DNA from: Ectothiorhodospira marina | GTDB lineage: Bacteria; Pseudomonadota; Gammaproteobacteria; Ectothiorhodospirales; Ectothiorhodospiraceae | Direction: 5' to 3' | Length of the DNA: 64,000 bases | Assembly (NCBI RefSeq): GCF_900109495.1 | Contig: NZ_FOAA01000001.1 | Span: forward strand, 186,001-250,000 | Shown: piece by piece, positions 55,734-64,000 of the stretch | How positions within the stretch are numbered: position 1 is the first letter of the stretch | How the letters are laid out: the number at the start of each line of letters is the position of its first letter | The notes under the pieces: generated by a model | What the model was told of the DNA's origin: nothing | The model's input: the letters and a program-made list of their open reading frames with translations, nothing else | Database searches by the model: none | Program-made: the position numbers and the translations under genes

Positions 55734-56135
55734 ATGCCGCTCTCATTTGACAACGCCCTGGGTATTCACGATGCAGCGCTGCAGGTGCGTTCCAAGCGCA
55801 TGGAGCTGCTTGCGTCCAATATCGCGAACGCTGACACCCCCAATTACAAGGCCCGCGACCTGGATTTCCGGCAGGTGCTCAAACAGCAGCATCAACCGGA
55901 CCAGTTGTCCATGCGTCGGACCCATGCGTCCCACCTGGACGCGGCAGGCGGCGGCGGAGGCCTGGGGGAGCCGTTGTACCGGGTGCCAACCCAGCCTTCC
56001 CTGGACGGCAATACGGTGGATCCGCAACTGGAGCAGTCGGCCTTTGCCGAGAACGCTGTTCAGTACCAGGCGAGCCTGGATTTTCTGGGTGACAAGTTTA
56101 CGGGCCTGCGCAACGCCTTCAAGGGCGGCCAGTAG
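55734..56135 (+). CDS. flgB: Flagellar proximal rod protein FlgB
   Basis: A 133-residue rod protein. The N-terminal helix contains RSKRMELLASNIANADTPNYKARD and the C-terminus is hydrophilic and helical. The ATG at 55734 follows GAGG at nine bases; a TTG at 55719 in frame is not needed. It opens the flgBCDEFGHIJK operon, with flgC following after 16 bases. Confidence 0.96.
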   Translation: MPLSFDNALGIHDAALQVRSKRMELLASNIANADTPNYKARDLDFRQVLKQQHQPDQLSMRRTHASHLDAAGGGGGLGEPLYRVPTQPSLDGNTVDPQLEQSAFAENAVQYQASLDFLGDKFTGLRNAFKGGQ

Positions 56136-56151
56136 GCCGGGGGATTGAATC

Positions 56152-56571
56152 ATGAGCAACATGTTCAAGGTGTTTGATGTTTCCGGCTCGGCGTTGAGCG
56201 CCCAGTCCGTCAGGCTCAACACCATTGCCAGCAATATGGCCAATGCGCAGGTGGGCAGCACCACCGAGGAGGGGGCCTACCGCTCCAAGCAGCCGGTGTT
56301 TCAAACGGTGATGGATCAACTCAATCCCAACAGTTCCACGATGCCGGTGCGCGTCATGGACATCGTGGAAAGCGATGCGCCAGCGCGGGCGAAGTATGAG
56401 CCGGCGCATCCCCAGGCCAACGAGGATAGGTATGTCTTCATGCCCAACGTGAACATGGTGGATGAGATGGCCAACATGATCTCGGCCTCGCGCAGTTATG
56501 AAAACAATGTGGAAGTCATGAACACCACCAAGCAACTGCTGCTGCGCACGCTTCAGTTGGGGCAGGGCTGA
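56152..56571 (+). CDS. flgC: Flagellar proximal rod protein FlgC
   Basis: A 139-residue rod protein with the N-terminal motif LSAQSVRLNTIASNMANAQV and C-terminal MISASRSYENNVEVMNTTKQL typical of FlgC. With FlgB, FlgF and FlgG it makes the rod. Confidence 0.97.
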   Translation: MSNMFKVFDVSGSALSAQSVRLNTIASNMANAQVGSTTEEGAYRSKQPVFQTVMDQLNPNSSTMPVRVMDIVESDAPARAKYEPAHPQANEDRYVFMPNVNMVDEMANMISASRSYENNVEVMNTTKQLLLRTLQLGQG

Positions 56572-56584
56572 GGAGGTATGAACC

Positions 56585-57262
56585 ATGAGCGTTGATCTGA
56601 ACATGCTGGAGGGACTGGGGCTTTCGTCGACCAATACCCAGCGTGCCGACAAGAGTCAGCAGGGCGAGTTGGGTCAGGAGGATTTCTTCAAGCTCATGAT
56701 CACCCAGTTGCAGAACCAGGATCCCTTCGAGCCCATGGAGAACGGGGATTTTCTGGGGCAGATGGCCCAGTTTGGCACCGTGAATGGCATCGGCGAGTTG
56801 CAGAAGTCCTTTGAGGGCATTGCCCAGTCCGTGCAATCGGCCCAGACCCTGCAGGCGGCAAGCCTGGTGGACCGTGAGGTGCTGGTGCCGGTGGATATGG
56901 CGGGTCTTGGACCCGAGGGCGGCGTGCGGGGGGCGCTGGATCTCAAGTCCTCCGCCGAAGAGGTGACCGTGGGTGTCTATGACGCTGCGGGTGCACTGGT
57001 CAGGCGCATTCCCATGGGGGCTCAGGCTTCGGGGATGCAGTCATTCCATTGGGACGGCATGACCGATCAGGGCGAGCGGGCACCAGCCGGTGTCTACGAG
57101 TTTCGCGCCAATGCGGTGCGGGACGGCAGCAGCGAGCAGCCTGAACTGCTGCTGAATTCCCGCGTGGAGAGTGTGCGCACGGATCAGAGAAACGGCGGCA
57201 TCAAGCTGCAAATCGAGGGTTTTGGGGAGATGGATTTCTCCGAGGTACGACGCATCGGCTGA
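56585..57262 (+). CDS. flgD: Flagellar hook assembly scaffold FlgD
   Basis: A 225-residue hook-capping protein. Signature QEDFFKLMITQLQNQDPFEPM near the N-terminus; the rest contains an FnIII-like domain (VYDAAGALVRRIPMG, FHWDGMTDQGERAPAGVYEFRA). It caps the growing hook and is removed later. Order and spacing are standard. Confidence 0.96.
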   Translation: MSVDLNMLEGLGLSSTNTQRADKSQQGELGQEDFFKLMITQLQNQDPFEPMENGDFLGQMAQFGTVNGIGELQKSFEGIAQSVQSAQTLQAASLVDREVLVPVDMAGLGPEGGVRGALDLKSSAEEVTVGVYDAAGALVRRIPMGAQASGMQSFHWDGMTDQGERAPAGVYEFRANAVRDGSSEQPELLLNSRVESVRTDQRNGGIKLQIEGFGEMDFSEVRRIG

Positions 57263-57304
57263 TGCATCTCGCCATCGGCTGATCATCACTATGAGGGGTA
57301 TAGC

Positions 57305-58768
57305 ATGCCATTCAATATCGGACTGACGGGACTGAACGCGGCCACCAAGGATCTGGAGGTGACCGGCCACAATGTCTCCAACGCCTCCACCGCGGGCTTC
57401 AAGGGGTCCCGGGCGGAGTTTGCCGACGTGTTCGCTTTGTCATACACCGGGGTCTCCAACCTGGCCACCGGCAGCGGGGTGCAATTGTCGGATGTCTCCC
57501 AGCAATTCAATCAGGGAGACCTGGAGTTCACCCAGAATAACCTGGACCTGGCACTGAACGGCCGCGGTTTCTTCACTGTCGAGCGTGACGGCATCCGCGA
57601 GTACACCCGTGCCGGCCAGTTCATAGCGGACAAGGAGGGGTTCATCATCAATTCTGCCGGGCAGCGGTTGCAGGGCTATCCACCCGAAGGGGGTGCCGAT
57701 GTGGGGGATATCCGTTTGACCACGGGAGAGGCCGAACCGCAGGCGACGACCGGGATTGAGGCGTTACTGAATCTCAAGTCTACGGCGGAACCTACGGGCG
57801 GGGAGTTTGGCGAGCTTACATTGCCTGATGGTTTTGATGCTGGCGATCCGGACACTTGGGGAGATTTTCAAAGCTTTCTGGAGGGTTTGGGCCTCGACGT
57901 GTCCGGCACTGACATAACCAATACCACTGGAAACGAAATCACCCTGAGTCGAGCCGATGGCACGGTGTGGCAAACGTTCGCTGATGGCAATACGGCACCG
58001 CTCAGCGATCCTGGTGGTTTGGATTCAAACGAGCGTATCTCCCTGTCCACCGGCCCTGACAGCATTGATCTGGATCCAGACGATCCCGAAACCTACAACG
58101 AGTCCACCTCCCTGACTGTCTACGACTCTCTCGGCCAGGAACATACGGCTTCGCTGTTCTTCCAACGCAATCCACCGCCGGCAGACAAGACCTGGAATGT
58201 GGAGGCCTTCATCGCTGGCGAATCTGTTGGTGACGGCACCCTTGTTTTCAATGCAGACGGAACACTGGATGCGGATGCCAGTGATCCCCTCCAGATAGAT
58301 TATGCCCCGGGCAACGGCGCAAATCGTCTGGACCTCGCCGTTGACTTCACCGAAACCACCCAATATGGCGACCGCTTCAGCGTCAGCCGTCTCAATCAGG
58401 ACGGCTTCGCCCCCGGCCAGCTCATCGACGTGAGTGTGGAGTCCGATGGCACTGTGTTCGCACGGTTTACCAATGGCGTCAACCGCTCCCTGGGCCAGGT
58501 GGCCGTGGCCAGCTTCGATAATCCACAGGGGCTTCAACCGGTGGGAGGCACCAACTGGGTGGAGACCTTCGGATCCGGTGAGCCCCTGATGGGTCGTGCC
58601 GGTGATTCCGGTTTCGGTCTGATTCAGGGCGGCGCATATGAGAACTCCAACGTGGATATCGCCGAGCAGCTGGTGAACCTGATCACGGCCCAGCGCAATT
58701 ATCAGGCGAATGCCCAGGTGATCAGCACTGCCGACACCATCACCCAGACCATCATCAACATCCGGTAA
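57305..58768 (+). CDS. flgE: Flagellar hook protein FlgE
   Basis: A 487-residue hook subunit. N-terminus SIGLTGLNA type (MPFNIGLTGLNAATKDLEVTGHNVSN, paraphrased) and C-terminus EQLVNLITAQRNYQANAQV form the coiled hook core, with a surface-exposed D1/D2 central part. The central stretch around 57760-58060 is somewhat lower in G+C (32 of 60 at 57901-57960) than its neighbours and is rich in acidic residues, in line with variable exposed domains. Confidence 0.96.
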   Translation: MPFNIGLTGLNAATKDLEVTGHNVSNASTAGFKGSRAEFADVFALSYTGVSNLATGSGVQLSDVSQQFNQGDLEFTQNNLDLALNGRGFFTVERDGIREYTRAGQFIADKEGFIINSAGQRLQGYPPEGGADVGDIRLTTGEAEPQATTGIEALLNLKSTAEPTGGEFGELTLPDGFDAGDPDTWGDFQSFLEGLGLDVSGTDITNTTGNEITLSRADGTVWQTFADGNTAPLSDPGGLDSNERISLSTGPDSIDLDPDDPETYNESTSLTVYDSLGQEHTASLFFQRNPPPADKTWNVEAFIAGESVGDGTLVFNADGTLDADASDPLQIDYAPGNGANRLDLAVDFTETTQYGDRFSVSRLNQDGFAPGQLIDVSVESDGTVFARFTNGVNRSLGQVAVASFDNPQGLQPVGGTNWVETFGSGEPLMGRAGDSGFGLIQGGAYENSNVDIAEQLVNLITAQRNYQANAQVISTADTITQTIINIR

Positions 58769-58789
58769 CGGAAAGGGTAAGGCCTCATC

Positions 58790-59530
58790 ATGGACCGCAT
58801 GCTCTACATCGCCATGACCGGTGCCCGGGAGGCGGCGCATTCCCAGGAGGTGAACAGCCACAACCTGGCCAATGCCAGCACCACCGGGTTCAAGAAGAAC
58901 CTGGAGGCATTCATCAACCACCCCATGCATGGCCCGGTGTACGACTCCCGGGACTATGTCCAGCTGGAATCCATGCGCGCCGATTTTGCCCATGGACCGC
59001 AGATCTCCACCGGTCGCGATCTGGATGTGGCGGTGCAGGGGGATGGCTGGATCGCTGTGCAGGGCGCCGATGGCAATGAGGCCTTTACCCGGGCCGGTAA
59101 CCTGCAGGTGGATGCTCTGGGCCTGTTGACGACGGTCGACGGTCGACCGGTATTGGGGGATGACGGTCCCATCGCCATCCCACCATCCGAGACGCTGCTC
59201 ATCGGTGGTGACGGCACCATCAGTGTGCGTCCACTGGGGCAGCAGCCCAACGTCCTGGCGGAGGTGGGCCGCGTGAAACTGGTGAATCCGAATCTGCAGG
59301 ACCTGGAACGCGGCGAGGATGGCCTGTTCCGGCGTGCGGACGGCGGCATCGAGCCGGCGGATGCCCAGGTGAGGCTGCAGTCCGGCATGCTGGAGGGCAG
59401 CAACGTGAACACCGTGGAAGCCATGGTCAACATGATCGAACTGTCTCGTAACTTCGAGACACAAGTGAAGCTCATGAAGACCTCCGAAGAACTGGATCGC
59501 AGCAGTTCACAACTGCTGCGCATCTCCTAA
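58790..59530 (+). CDS. flgF: Flagellar proximal rod protein FlgF
   Basis: A 246-residue rod protein of the FlgE/F/G family. N-terminal MTGAREAAHSQEVNSHNLAN, FTRAGNLQVDALG, and C-terminal VEAMVNMIELSRNFETQVKLM match FlgF. It lies 21 bases after flgE. Confidence 0.96.
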   Translation: MDRMLYIAMTGAREAAHSQEVNSHNLANASTTGFKKNLEAFINHPMHGPVYDSRDYVQLESMRADFAHGPQISTGRDLDVAVQGDGWIAVQGADGNEAFTRAGNLQVDALGLLTTVDGRPVLGDDGPIAIPPSETLLIGGDGTISVRPLGQQPNVLAEVGRVKLVNPNLQDLERGEDGLFRRADGGIEPADAQVRLQSGMLEGSNVNTVEAMVNMIELSRNFETQVKLMKTSEELDRSSSQLLRIS

Positions 59531-59553
59531 GGCCCAGCCAGGAGACTCTCGTC

Positions 59554-60342
59554 ATGAATCAAGCACTCTGGATTTCAAAGACTGGCCTGGATGCCCAGCA
59601 GACACGCATGAATGTGGTGTCCAATAACCTGGCCAACGTGAATACCACGGCCTTCAAGAAGGGCCGCGCCTCCTTCGAGGATCTGATCTATCAGACCATC
59701 CGCCAGCCCGGTGCCCAGGAGGCCCAGAACAACCAACTGCCCACCGGCCTGATGACCGGTGTGGGGGTGCGCACCGTGGCGACGGAGAAGATATTCGCCC
59801 AGGGAAATCATACTCAGACAGACAATGCCCTGGATCTTTCCATCCAGGGGCGAGGGTTCTTCGAGATCCTCACCCCGGAGGGCAACGTGGCCTACACCCG
59901 TGATGGCAGCTTTCAGTTGAACGCCGATGGACAGATGGTGATGTCCAATGGTTACGAATTACAGCCGGGGATCTTCATCCCCGAGGGCACCAAGAGCATC
60001 CACATCAGTCAGGACGGCATCGTCAGCGCCACCCTTCGCGGCCAGGAAGATGCTCCGGTGGAAGTGGGCAACATTCAGCTGGCGGATTTCGTCAATCCTG
60101 CCGGCCTGGAGCCGGTGGGGCAGAACCTGTTCGTGGAGACTGCCGCCAGCGGGGCGCCCCAGCAGGGTAACCCTGGTCAGGATGGCCTGGGTCGGTTGAT
60201 GCAGGGCTCCCTGGAGAGTTCCAACGTCAATATCGCCGAGGAGTTGGTGAACATGATCGAGACCCAGCGGGCCTACGAGATCAATTCCAAATCCATTTCC
60301 ACCGCCGACCAGATGATGCAGTTCCTCAACCAGAACCTGTAA
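59554..60342 (+). CDS. flgG: Flagellar distal rod protein FlgG
   Basis: A 262-residue rod protein: QTRMNVVSNNLANVNTTAFKKGRA, the FlgG-typical ALDLSIQGRGFFEI and C-terminal EELVNMIETQRAYEINSKSI. It forms the distal rod through the P and L rings. Confidence 0.97.
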   Translation: MNQALWISKTGLDAQQTRMNVVSNNLANVNTTAFKKGRASFEDLIYQTIRQPGAQEAQNNQLPTGLMTGVGVRTVATEKIFAQGNHTQTDNALDLSIQGRGFFEILTPEGNVAYTRDGSFQLNADGQMVMSNGYELQPGIFIPEGTKSIHISQDGIVSATLRGQEDAPVEVGNIQLADFVNPAGLEPVGQNLFVETAASGAPQQGNPGQDGLGRLMQGSLESSNVNIAEELVNMIETQRAYEINSKSISTADQMMQFLNQNL

Positions 60343-60379
60343 TCAGGGTGATGTATCGGGGCATTGAAGGGGTAAGACC

Positions 60380-61114
60380 ATGAACAGACAGCGATCCACA
60401 CATGCATGTGGCAGTGCAGGTCGGCCCGGTCTGCCGCGACTGGGGCTGGTCGTGGTTCTTATGTCCCTATGGCTGGGGGGCTGCGCCACCATGACGCCGG
60501 TGGAGCGCGGTGACGACCCGAAGTTCACCGCCATCACGCCGCCACAGCCGCTGCCTCCAGAGCAGAATAACGGCGCCATCTTCCAGCCCGCCTCCAACCA
60601 GGGGCTGTTCGCTGATTATAAGGCCCGCCAGGTGGGGGATGTACTCACGGTGGTCCTGGCGGAGCGCACGCAGGCCCGCAAGTCGGCCAGTACCTCCACC
60701 AGCAAGGAATCCAACGCGAACCTGAATAATCCCACAGTGCTGGGTCGGCCGGTCACCCGCGGTGGTGTGCCCTTGCTGGATGCCTCTGTGGGCGGCTCCC
60801 GGGAGTTTGACGGCGAGGCCGACGCATCCCAGAGCAACCAGCTGGATGGCTCCATCACCGTGATGGTCTCCCAGGTCCTGCCCAACGGGAACCTGGTGGT
60901 GCAGGGAGAAAAATGGCTGCAGATCAACCAGGGGCAGGAATTCATTCGCCTGCGGGGCATTGTGCGCCCCGTGGATATCCGTGCCGACAACACGGTGAAC
61001 TCTAATCAGATTGCCGATGCCCAGGTGGCCTATGGTGGCAGCGGCACTCTGGCGGACAGCAACAACCCCGGCTGGTTGACGCGATTCTTCAACAGCCCCG
61101 TGTGGCCCTTCTAG
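60380..61114 (+). CDS. flgH: Flagellar L-ring lipoprotein FlgH
   Basis: Outer-membrane ring component of 244 residues. The N-terminus has a signal segment ending in a lipobox (WLGGC), then [46 protein letters not shown], and the C-terminal [11 protein letters not shown]. The n-region before the hydrophobic core is long (about 20 residues), so the start could be internal. Confidence 0.96.
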   Translation: MNRQRSTHACGSAGRPGLPRLGLVVVLMSLWLGGCATMTPVERGDDPKFTAITPPQPLPPEQNNGAIFQPASNQGLFADYKARQVGDVLTVVLAERTQARKSASTSTSKESNANLNNPTVLGRPVTRGGVPLLDASVGGSREFDGEADASQSNQLDGSITVMVSQVLPNGNLVVQGEKWLQINQGQEFIRLRGIVRPVDIRADNTVNSNQIADAQVAYGGSGTLADSNNPGWLTRFFNSPVWPF

Positions 61115-61127
61115 GGGAGAGGCGTTC

Positions 61128-62255
61128 ATGAAATCCATACGCACATTACTGATCGTCTGGGCCCTGGCCGTGATGTCACTGGGGCTGATGCTGCCGGCGC
61201 CGGTGGATGCTGCCGACCGGGTCAAGGATCTGGCCTCGGTGGATGGGGTGCGCAGCAACCAGTTGATCGGTTACGGTCTGGTGGTGGGCCTGGACGGCAC
61301 GGGCGACCAGACCACCCAGGCCCCGTTCACGGTCCAGAGCCTCAAGAACATGCTGGGGCAATTGGGCGTGACCATTCCACCCAATGTGAATCCACAGTTG
61401 CGCAACGTGGCCGCGGTGATGGTGCATGCGGATCTGCCGCCATTTGCCAAACCCGGCCAGACCATTGATGTGACCGTCTCTTCCATCGGCAACGCCGGCA
61501 GCCTGCGCGGTGGCAGTCTGCTCATGACGCCGATGAAGGGGGCTGATGGTCGTACCTATGCCATTGCCCAGGGGAACCTGGCCGTTGGTGGACTGGGGGT
61601 GGAAGGAGCCGATGGCTCCCAGGTGACCGTGAACGTCCCCAGTGTGGGCCGTATACCCAACGGGGCCTCGGTGGAGCGCGAGGTGCCCTCCGGTTTTGCC
61701 CGGGGCAATCACCTCACCCTCAATCTGCACCGGCACGATTTCACCACGGCCAATCGGCTCAGTGATGTCATCAATGACACCATGGGCCCCGGCACTGCCC
61801 ATCCAGTGGACGGCACATCGGTGCGGGTGAGTGCCCCGCAGGATCCGGGCCAGCGGGTCACCTTCATCTCCATGCTGGAGAACCTGCGGGTGCAGCCCGG
61901 TGACCCGCCGGCCAAGGTGATCGTCAACTCGCGCACGGGCACCGTGGTCATCGGCAGCAATGTTCAGGTCAGCCCGGCGGCTGTGTCCCACGGCAACCTG
62001 ACCGTGACCATCACCGAGAGACCCCAGGTCAGTCAACCGGCTCCCCTGGGCCAGGGGGAGACCGTGGTCACCCCGCAGACGGACATTCAGGTAGCCCAGG
62101 AAGATGCCCGCATGTTCCTGTTCGATCCGGGGGTGTCGCTTGATGAGATCGTGCGTGCCGTGAATGAGGTGGGGGCGGCCCCGGGGGACCTGGTGTCCAT
62201 CCTGGAAGCCCTGCGTGAAGCCGGTGCCTTGCGGGCCCAGTTGGTCATCATTTGA
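61128..62255 (+). CDS. flgI: Flagellar P-ring protein FlgI
   Basis: A 375-residue periplasmic ring protein. A signal peptide precedes [40 protein letters not shown] and [20 protein letters not shown], the P-ring signatures. Its assembly depends on FlgA, encoded divergently nearby. Confidence 0.97.
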   Translation: MKSIRTLLIVWALAVMSLGLMLPAPVDAADRVKDLASVDGVRSNQLIGYGLVVGLDGTGDQTTQAPFTVQSLKNMLGQLGVTIPPNVNPQLRNVAAVMVHADLPPFAKPGQTIDVTVSSIGNAGSLRGGSLLMTPMKGADGRTYAIAQGNLAVGGLGVEGADGSQVTVNVPSVGRIPNGASVEREVPSGFARGNHLTLNLHRHDFTTANRLSDVINDTMGPGTAHPVDGTSVRVSAPQDPGQRVTFISMLENLRVQPGDPPAKVIVNSRTGTVVIGSNVQVSPAAVSHGNLTVTITERPQVSQPAPLGQGETVVTPQTDIQVAQEDARMFLFDPGVSLDEIVRAVNEVGAAPGDLVSILEALREAGALRAQLVII

Positions 62256-62276
62256 TCCGGGACGGGAGCCGCTGCC

Positions 62277-63278
62277 ATGAGTGCCTACATCGCCAACAGC
62301 TTTAATTACACGGATATGGCAGGTCTGGGTGAGCTGCGGGGCCGTGTGCAGAGCCAGTCGCCCGAGGCGGCCGACGAGGTGGCGCGGCAGTTCGAGGCCC
62401 TGTTCATCCAGATGATGATCAAGAGCATGCGTGAGGCCGCGCCAGCAGAAGGCCTTCTTAACAGCCAGCAGACCCGCATGTTTGAAGGCATGTTCGACCA
62501 GCAGGTGGCGCTGGACATGGCTCAAGGGCAGGGGATCGGCCTGCGTGAACAGGTGGCAAGGCAGCTGTCGGGACCGGAGGCACGGCGCGACGACGACCGG
62601 GCACTGGAAATGCCCACGCATCGAGTGCCCGCCTTGCGTGCCGCCATCGAGGCGGCGGTGGCAGCACCAACTGCCTCCCTGCAGCGTGAGGACGCCCCAG
62701 GGGTTGGCAGCGCGACATCAGATCAAGGCACGGAGATGGCGGCCCCGGCTGGGGGTGATCAGCCCTGGATGCCGCAATCCCCGCAGGAGTTCATCCGCGA
62801 CGTGTGGCCCCATGCAAGGGAAGCCGCTGCGGAACTGGGTGTGGCCCCTGAGGTGCTCGTGGCTCAGTCCGCTCTGGAAACGGGCTGGGGACAGCACGTG
62901 ATCCGGCATGGGGATGGGCGCAGCAGTCATAACCTGTTCGGCATCAAGGCGGACAGCCGCTGGCAGGGTGACCGGGCCACGGTACAGACCCTGGAATATG
63001 TGCAGGATCTGCCCCAGTTGCAGCGGGCCCAGTTCCGTTCCTACGGCAGCGTGGCCGAGAGCTTTGAAGACTATGTGGATTTCCTGCGCAGTAACCCTCG
63101 CTACCGGCATGCGCTGGAGGCCGCCGGTGATCCGGAACAATATGTGCGCGGCCTGCAGGACGCAGGTTACGCCACCGACCCCGGCTATGCGGACAAGATT
63201 CTGAACATCATGCAGCGTGGCACGCTCAGCGACACCCTGGCCGGATTCAAGTCTGGCGGTGAGCGGCCGCTATCCTAA
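62277..63278 (+). CDS. flgJ: Peptidoglycan hydrolase / rod-cap FlgJ
   Basis: A 333-residue two-domain protein. The N-terminal rod-binding domain includes ARQFEALFIQMMIKSMREA; a Q/P/A-rich linker follows at about 110-160. The C-terminal domain is a glucosaminidase with AQSALETGWGQHVI, whose glutamate is the catalytic candidate, and HNLFGIKAD. It locally opens the cell wall for rod passage. Confidence 0.96.
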   Translation: MSAYIANSFNYTDMAGLGELRGRVQSQSPEAADEVARQFEALFIQMMIKSMREAAPAEGLLNSQQTRMFEGMFDQQVALDMAQGQGIGLREQVARQLSGPEARRDDDRALEMPTHRVPALRAAIEAAVAAPTASLQREDAPGVGSATSDQGTEMAAPAGGDQPWMPQSPQEFIRDVWPHAREAAAELGVAPEVLVAQSALETGWGQHVIRHGDGRSSHNLFGIKADSRWQGDRATVQTLEYVQDLPQLQRAQFRSYGSVAESFEDYVDFLRSNPRYRHALEAAGDPEQYVRGLQDAGYATDPGYADKILNIMQRGTLSDTLAGFKSGGERPLS

Positions 63279-63345
63279 AAGAGGTAACGATCATGTTCAT
63301 GCACACTATTCACTTCAAGCCGCGGACTGCCGCCAGGAGGGCATC

Positions 63346-64000
63346 ATGAGTGCGGGACTCTTTGGTATCGCGACCTCCGGGCTGAATGCGGCACAACGTT
63401 CCCTGGACACCACCGGCCACAACATCGCCAACGTCAATACCGAGGGCTACAGCCGCCAGCGGACGGAGCAGGGTACGCGCCCGGCCCAGTTTTCCGGGGC
63501 CGGCTACGTGGGCCGGGGTGTGGATGTGATGACCGTGAGGCGGATGTACGACGAGTTCGTGCAGACCCAGTTGCGCAACAACACCACGGCCAGTGAGTAT
63601 CACAGTACACAGCGGGATTTCATCAGCCGGGTGGATAACCTCCTGGCCGATCCGGCTGCGGGCCTGTCGCCTGGTCTGCAGCAATTCTTCTCGGCCACCC
63701 AGGAACTGGCCAATGACCCCACCTCCAGTGCCAACCGCACCGTGTTGATCTCGGAGTCCCAATCACTGGTGGATCGCTTCAAGTTCCTGAGCCAGCGGCT
63801 CAGCGACCAGCAGACCATCGTGGATGGTCAGATTGGCGCGGGGGTGGATGAGATTAATGGATACAGCGACTCCATCGCCCGACTGAACCAGCAGATTGTG
63901 GCCGCTCAGGGCCGGGGTCAGCCTCCCAATGACCTGCTGGACAAGCGGGACCAGATGGTCCTGGAACTGTCCAAGTTCGTGGACGTGAGAACCACCGTGC
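63346..64000 (+). CDS. flgK: Flagellar hook-filament junction protein FlgK, 5' part
   Basis: The first 218 codons of FlgK (HAP1). The start is an ATG at 63346 with AGGAGG seven bases upstream. The N-terminus SAGLFGIATSGLNAAQRSL and HNIANVNTEGYSRQR are typical; later segments include FVQTQLRNNTTASEYHS and LLDKRDQMVLELS. The gene continues past the window. Its export chaperone FlgN is encoded at 51821. Confidence 0.97.
   Translation, partial: MSAGLFGIATSGLNAAQRSLDTTGHNIANVNTEGYSRQRTEQGTRPAQFSGAGYVGRGVDVMTVRRMYDEFVQTQLRNNTTASEYHSTQRDFISRVDNLLADPAAGLSPGLQQFFSATQELANDPTSSANRTVLISESQSLVDRFKFLSQRLSDQQTIVDGQIGAGVDEINGYSDSIARLNQQIVAAQGRGQPPNDLLDKRDQMVLELSKFVDVRTTV

Overview
The window comes from a GC-rich, phototrophic gammaproteobacterium, most likely a purple sulfur bacterium of the Ectothiorhodospiraceae/Chromatiales type. 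The evidence is bchL, a PucC/LhaA-type antenna assembly factor and a pair of light-harvesting polypeptides, set among genes in typical gammaproteobacterial order (nrdR-ribD-ribE-ribBA-ribH-nusB; thiL-pgpA; flgMN | flgA | cheV-cheR-flgBCDEFGHIJK). This placement rests on gene content and order, not on a phylogeny.

Region by region. 1-10450 (mostly minus strand): a fused TRAP permease, a small DUF559 endonuclease-like gene, then the riboflavin cluster with nusB, nrdR and glyA. 10580-14370 (plus): a TAXI-type TRAP receptor, thiL, pgpA and a secreted retropepsin-like protease. 14440-18810 (minus): an RND efflux pump and its adaptor. 18900-32880: a cobalamin block, with btuFCD (minus) diverging from a cobalamin riboswitch, btuB and a translationally coupled chain of late B12 genes (cbiA, cbiB, cobD, cobQ, cobU, cobT, cobC, cobS). 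32950-40690: gltX, tRNA-Ala(GGC), a small membrane protein, tRNA-Glu(TTC), a three-module lipoprotein, a multi-sensor diguanylate cyclase and gdhA. 40830-47850: a fusion of a KaiC-like pseudo-ATPase with an ATP-grasp (PPDK_N) domain, a zinc-ribbon membrane protein, and a small photosynthesis island (bchL, lhaA, antenna alpha, antenna beta). 47850-64000: a hybrid sensor kinase, a YcgR-type c-di-GMP effector, and flagellar rod, hook and ring genes with cheV and cheR. The last gene, flgK, runs off the window.

How the parts fit together. BtuB/BtuFCD import and the late cobalamin genes would supply B12, under a riboswitch at least for btuB. Flagellar control signals are readable: a sigma28 promoter before flgM and sigma54 -24/-12 promoters before flgA and flgB. 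The antenna pair has a promoter overlapped by an exact TGT-N12-ACA motif, the form bound by the redox/light repressor CrtJ/PpsR.

The non-coding DNA is unusually repeat-rich. A palindromic family (arms of the type CCCCTCTCCC..GGGAGAGGGG and CTTCTCCCC..GGGGAGAAG) sits in at least ten intergenic gaps and is tandemly amplified at about 3385-3805, 8840-9187 and 11580-11700. A second family consists of REP-like ends flanking a nested palindrome of about 243 bp, present in two near-full copies and one rearranged relic. No new defence or mobile system was found. The least explained items are the reversed alpha-beta antenna locus with its leader structures, the pseudo-KaiC/ATP-grasp fusion, the two-part composition of btuB, and the 243-bp elements.
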